34,192 bases of DNA from UBA1227 sp045599345 (GTDB lineage Bacteria > Bacillota > Clostridia > Oscillospirales > Acutalibacteraceae), in NCBI GenBank assembly GCA_045599345.1, contig JAZRVV010000053.1, forward strand, positions 1 through 34,192, given 5' to 3'. The notes beneath the pieces were generated by a model that was not told the origin of the DNA, did no database searches, and worked only from the letters and a program-made list of their open reading frames with translations. The position numbers and the translations under genes are program-made. Shown here in pieces: positions 31,048 to 34,192 of this stretch (position 1 is its first letter; the number at the start of each line of letters is the position of its first letter).

Positions 31048-32069
31048 TTAACTCCATCTATCAGCTCACAGCGCCTCGAATGATTGAGGTTACCTATGGC
31101 GAAATAGATTTGTCAGAGGGTGGAGTACTTATCCGCCCAACACATCTCTCAATCTGTAGAGCTGACCAGCGCTACTATCAGGGCGCTCGCTCTAAGGAAG
31201 TGCTTGCAAAGAAACTTCCAATGGCTCTCATTCATGAGTGCCTTGCAGAGGTTGTGTTTGATACAACAGGTAACTTTAAACCAGGCGACCGTGTGATTTG
31301 TATTCCAAATACACCAACAGAAAATGATGATATCGTTGCTGAAAACTATCTCCGTTCTAGCAAGTTCCGTTCAAGTGGTTTTGACGGATTCTTGCAGGAT
31401 CAGGTTTTGATGCAACCGGATCGTCTTGTTAAGATTTCAAATGATGTAAACCCTGATGTTGCGGCATTTACTGAGCTTATCTCGGTATCGATGCACATCA
31501 TTTCAAGGTTTGACAAGATTGCGCACAGCCGTCGCAACTCCATCGGAGTTTGGGGCGATGGCAACCTTGGTTTCATTACGGCAACAATTCTCTCAAAGCT
31601 CTATCCAGACATCAAACTCTATGTCTTTGGTATGGACTATGACAAGCTTTCATATTTTACCTTTGCGGATGAGACAATGCATGTTGATGACATCCCAGAG
31701 GATTTGATGCTTGACCACTGCTTTGAGTGCGTTGGCGGTGCTGGTTGTGAACCAGCAATTAATCAAATGATTGACCACATAAACCCAGAGGGAACAATCG
31801 CTCTTGGCGGTGTTTCAGAAAACAACGTAGCAATCAACACACGTATGGTACTTGAAAAGGGCCTTCGTGTATTTGGTTCCTCACGTTCTGGACGTGCTGA
31901 CTTTGAAAAGACAGTTAAGTTTTTAGAGGACAACCAAGTTGAGACACACTATTTTGAAACACTCATTGGTGAGACATTTGATGTTCGTACAATCAGTGAT
32001 ATTCACAAGGCGTTTAGCGCTGACTCTGCACTTCGTCTTGGCAAGACAGTAATTCACTGGAATAAGTAA
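31044..32069 (+). CDS. tarJ: Ribulose-5-phosphate reductase (TarJ type)
   Basis: This 341-residue zinc-type alcohol dehydrogenase-like protein reduces ribulose-5-phosphate to ribitol-5-phosphate for TarI. Zinc-site elements are SICRADQRYY (Cys) and ALIHECLAEV (His-Glu). The dinucleotide fold contains IGVWGDGNLGFITATIL in place of GxGxxG. It overlaps tarI by 4 nt (ATGA), matching the universal tarI-tarJ pairing. Confidence 0.88.
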   Translation: MINSIYQLTAPRMIEVTYGEIDLSEGGVLIRPTHLSICRADQRYYQGARSKEVLAKKLPMALIHECLAEVVFDTTGNFKPGDRVICIPNTPTENDDIVAENYLRSSKFRSSGFDGFLQDQVLMQPDRLVKISNDVNPDVAAFTELISVSMHIISRFDKIAHSRRNSIGVWGDGNLGFITATILSKLYPDIKLYVFGMDYDKLSYFTFADETMHVDDIPEDLMLDHCFECVGGAGCEPAINQMIDHINPEGTIALGGVSENNVAINTRMVLEKGLRVFGSSRSGRADFEKTVKFLEDNQVETHYFETLIGETFDVRTISDIHKAFSADSALRLGKTVIHWNK

Positions 32070-32088
32070 TTTTGGAGGGTAAAGAGAA

Positions 32089-33234
32089 ATGGCTAACTTG
32101 AAGGATTTTGTAAAGAGCGGCATTTTTTCTCTTTACTCTTTGTTTTTTAATATCGGCGCGCTTCTTGGTGTCAAGGATGACCGAGTAGGACTCGTGTCGA
32201 TGCATAATGCTCACTTTAGTGATGGCCTCGGAGAGGTCGAGGCGGAGCTTAGGTACCGTGAGAAGAGAAACGACGGCGTGACATATGAGTTTCTCCATAT
32301 CGAGCGCACAGCGCTTGACAATATTGGTACTGCGCTCAAGTTTGTAACGCTTGATGCGTTCAAACTAGGCAGGGCAAAATATATATTCTTAAATGACAAC
32401 TTTATGCCACTCGCTAAATGTCATCCGAACAAGGCTACAATCATCACTCAACTCTGGCATGGTCAGGGTGCTTTTAAAAAATTTGGATTTGATATCAAAG
32501 TGCCAGAAAGCATCAGACGACGTGAGGTGCTGTCAAACGAGAAACTCTCGTATGTTGCTTGCTCGTCATCTTGCGTTCGCGACATCTACGCCAAGGCGTT
32601 TGGCGTGCCACAGCAAAAGGTACTTGCTGTGGGCAGCCCAAACTCGGACTACTACTTCCGTCGCATGGAACGCGATACGGCGGCAGCCAATCTGTACGAG
32701 CTCTATCCAGAGCTCGAGGGCAAGTATATCATCCTCTATGCGCCGACCTTCCGTGAGGATGTTGATGCCGATGCCAAGATACTCGATATGTTTGATGCCA
32801 AGGCTCTCCGTGAGGCATTGGGTGACAATGTGGAGGTGCTTATAAGACTCCATCCACAGGTCCACAGTTCGGCCCTTGATAGGTCGCTCGGCGCATTTGA
32901 TGTGACAGATTATTACAGTGTAAATGAGCTCTGCCTTATGGCAGATATGCTTATCACAGATTACTCATCAATTTGTATGGACTTTGCAATTCAAAACAAA
33001 CCTATTGTTTTCTATGCATATGATTTAGACTCGTACAAGGGCGCTAGGGACTTCTACTTTAACTATGAGGAATACGTGCCGGGCCCTGTGGCGTTTAATC
33101 AGGCATCTCTTATTGACGCCGTTTTGGCATCAAAGGAGGCAACGCCACCTATGGATGCCTTTAGGCGCTTCAATTTTGATGAGCCTGATGGCAACGCAAC
33201 GGCCCGCCTGCTTGACATAGTTATGAAAAATTGA
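32089..33234 (+). CDS. CDP-glycerol/ribitol polyol-phosphotransferase (TagF/TarL-like)
   Basis: This 381-residue GT-B-like enzyme of the CDP-glycerol glycerophosphotransferase family has THRLWHG-type sequence TQLWHGQGAFKKFG (about 122-135). It also has LYAPTFRED, VLIRLHPQV and the donor-site block LITDYSSICMDFA. With tarIJ it would add ribitol phosphate to a lipid-linked acceptor. It may be a primer or a polymerase; 381 residues is at the short end for TarL, closer to TagB-type primases. GGAGGG lies before the ATG. Confidence 0.88.
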   Translation: MANLKDFVKSGIFSLYSLFFNIGALLGVKDDRVGLVSMHNAHFSDGLGEVEAELRYREKRNDGVTYEFLHIERTALDNIGTALKFVTLDAFKLGRAKYIFLNDNFMPLAKCHPNKATIITQLWHGQGAFKKFGFDIKVPESIRRREVLSNEKLSYVACSSSCVRDIYAKAFGVPQQKVLAVGSPNSDYYFRRMERDTAAANLYELYPELEGKYIILYAPTFREDVDADAKILDMFDAKALREALGDNVEVLIRLHPQVHSSALDRSLGAFDVTDYYSVNELCLMADMLITDYSSICMDFAIQNKPIVFYAYDLDSYKGARDFYFNYEEYVPGPVAFNQASLIDAVLASKEATPPMDAFRRFNFDEPDGNATARLLDIVMKN

Positions 33235-33258
33235 AAAAGTTTGTAATATTTCTAGATT
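33231..33258 (+). promoter_or_regulatory. Possible promoter of the DUF4349 gene
   Basis: -35 TTGAAA (33231-33236) overlaps the preceding stop region, and -10 TAGATT (33253-33258) follows after 16 bp. Transcription from here would read through the hairpin at 33263-33296 before the start codon. Confidence 0.4.
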
Positions 33259-33262
33259 AAAG

Positions 33263-33302
33263 CCGTCTTTTTAAGTGAAAGCACTTGAAAGGACGGTTTT
33301 TT
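33263..33302 (+). terminator. Terminator hairpin abutting the DUF4349 start codon
   Basis: CCGTCTTTTTAAGTG (33263-33277) pairs with CACTTGAAAGGACGG (33282-33296) around AAAG, with T6 after it. It ends the wall-polymer operon. Its 3' arm contains AAAGGA, the only ribosome site for the ATG at 33305, so the hairpin may also act as an attenuator. Confidence 0.78.
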
Positions 33303-33304
33303 AA

Positions 33305-34192
33305 ATGAGAAAATTTTTTAAAAACAATTGGAAACACATATTGGCATATGTGCTCGTATTTTGCCTTGGTATAGGACTTTGTGCAGTCGTTGGTACTACT
33401 GGAAAAAGTAAGGCGGTAAATTCCTATGTAGATGGAGCACCTGCTTTGGAGAATATGGTCGTCAAAACAAAGGGCTATGATGGTGAAATGACAGAAGATC
33501 AGGTGGAAATGGGCGCATCTTCAGTTGCTGAAAATGCAAGTGGGTCCAGCAGATTCTCCTACACAACAAATAGGAAGTTAGTTAGAAATGCAAGTATAAG
33601 CCTTGATACTGAAAAGTATGCTGAAACACTAAAGGGAATAGATGCTAGGGTTTCAAAGCTTGGTGGATACGTTGAAAGCTCAAATGAGAGTACTTACAAC
33701 AAGTTTGCTTATACAACGTTAGTTGTTCGCGTGCCTAGCGAGAAACTTGATGAGTTTTTAAACTTTGCAGGTGAGATTGCAACAATCACATCAAAGCAGA
33801 TTTCAACTGATGACATTACAAGCTCATATGTTGATACTGAAAGTCATTTGACAGCTCTTAGGACAGAACAGGATACTTTGATGGGACTTCTTGAGAAAAC
33901 ATCTAACCTTTCAGATATCATAGCAGTTCAGGACAGGCTCACTGCAGTTCGCTCACAGATTGAGTACTACCAGTCAATGATGAATACATATGACAATGAG
34001 ATTGAGTATTCAACAATTAACATAACAATCAGTGAAGTTGGTAAGGAGACACCAACGGGTGAAGGATACTTTGCAAAAATCTGGATTGGCGTCAAAGAAA
34101 GCTTCTATAACATAGGCGAAGGATTTAAGTCAATCGTGTCCTTTATCATCGTAAATATCCCATACCTACTAATCTTGGGCTTGGTCTTGTTG
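33305..34192 (+). CDS. DUF4349-domain membrane protein (3' end outside the window)
   Basis: The first 296 residues are visible. A short basic tail and an N-terminal membrane segment (about 10-30, ILAYVLVFCLGIGLCAVVGTT) come first, then a low-complexity linker. The DUF4349 extracytoplasmic region follows (about 95-250): RKLVRNASISLDTEKYAETLKGIDARVSKLGGYVESSN, then VVRVPSEKLDEFLNFAGEIA and a coiled coil around LRTEQDTLMGLLEKTSNLSDI. A second membrane segment starts near 275. The family is anchored at both ends and has no settled function. Confidence 0.85.
   Translation, partial: MRKFFKNNWKHILAYVLVFCLGIGLCAVVGTTGKSKAVNSYVDGAPALENMVVKTKGYDGEMTEDQVEMGASSVAENASGSSRFSYTTNRKLVRNASISLDTEKYAETLKGIDARVSKLGGYVESSNESTYNKFAYTTLVVRVPSEKLDEFLNFAGEIATITSKQISTDDITSSYVDTESHLTALRTEQDTLMGLLEKTSNLSDIIAVQDRLTAVRSQIEYYQSMMNTYDNEIEYSTINITISEVGKETPTGEGYFAKIWIGVKESFYNIGEGFKSIVSFIIVNIPYLLILGLVLL

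Overview
The window reads as chromosomal DNA of an anaerobic, low-to-moderate GC Firmicute of class Clostridia. Support: hrcA-grpE-dnaK-dnaJ behind a CIRCE operator, a SAM-I (S-box) leader on metK, an FMN leader on an ECF-type ribU, strong Shine-Dalgarno sites, TTGACA/TATAAT promoters and many intrinsic terminators. A family-level guess (Lachnospiraceae or Oscillospiraceae) is inference only.

Layout. (1) 1-5822 is an AT-rich accessory island. It holds the end of an IS21-like element, a decayed lactococcin-972-like bacteriocin gene, an AgrC/AgrA-type two-component system, an MqsR-like toxin with an MqsA-Panacea antitoxin, and, converging on that module across one shared terminator, a HipA-like kinase with a DUF2442-HTH partner. 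(2) 5827-9741 is one compact minus-strand operon: xre, two half-size CHR transporters, hflX, a metallophosphoesterase and a hexapeptide acetyltransferase. Its promoter carries an apparent autoregulatory operator. (3) 9874-11346 is pncB, and 11390-13387 is a SAM-riboswitch operon (metK, TSCPD protein, lipoprotein). (4) 13593-16426 holds riboswitch-controlled ribU, folC and an atypical LytTR regulator. Divergent from these is a sigma factor gene with a DUF6382-like/FHA protein; the shared intergenic region carries a 21-bp-spaced LytTR-type direct repeat. (5) 18207-23931 is the heat-shock cluster followed by galE. (6) 24048-28741 holds a solitary AbiH-type phage-defence gene, an amidohydrolase with a His/Asp-rich insert, aroQ, an MBL-fold hydrolase and a family I.5-like lipase with no signal peptide. 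(7) 28875-33234 is a polyol-phosphate wall-polymer operon (two GT2 enzymes, tarI, tarJ and a TagF/TarL-like polymerase). A truncated DUF4349 gene runs off the right edge.

The most interesting parts are the defence/competition island, with two toxin-antitoxin-like modules head-to-head beside a broken bacteriocin locus; the HipA/DUF2442-HTH pair under a 34-bp palindrome that also ends the neighbouring operon; and the LytTR/sigma/FHA divergon. I saw no tRNA, rRNA or CRISPR array, and no gene-free stretch over 300 bases.
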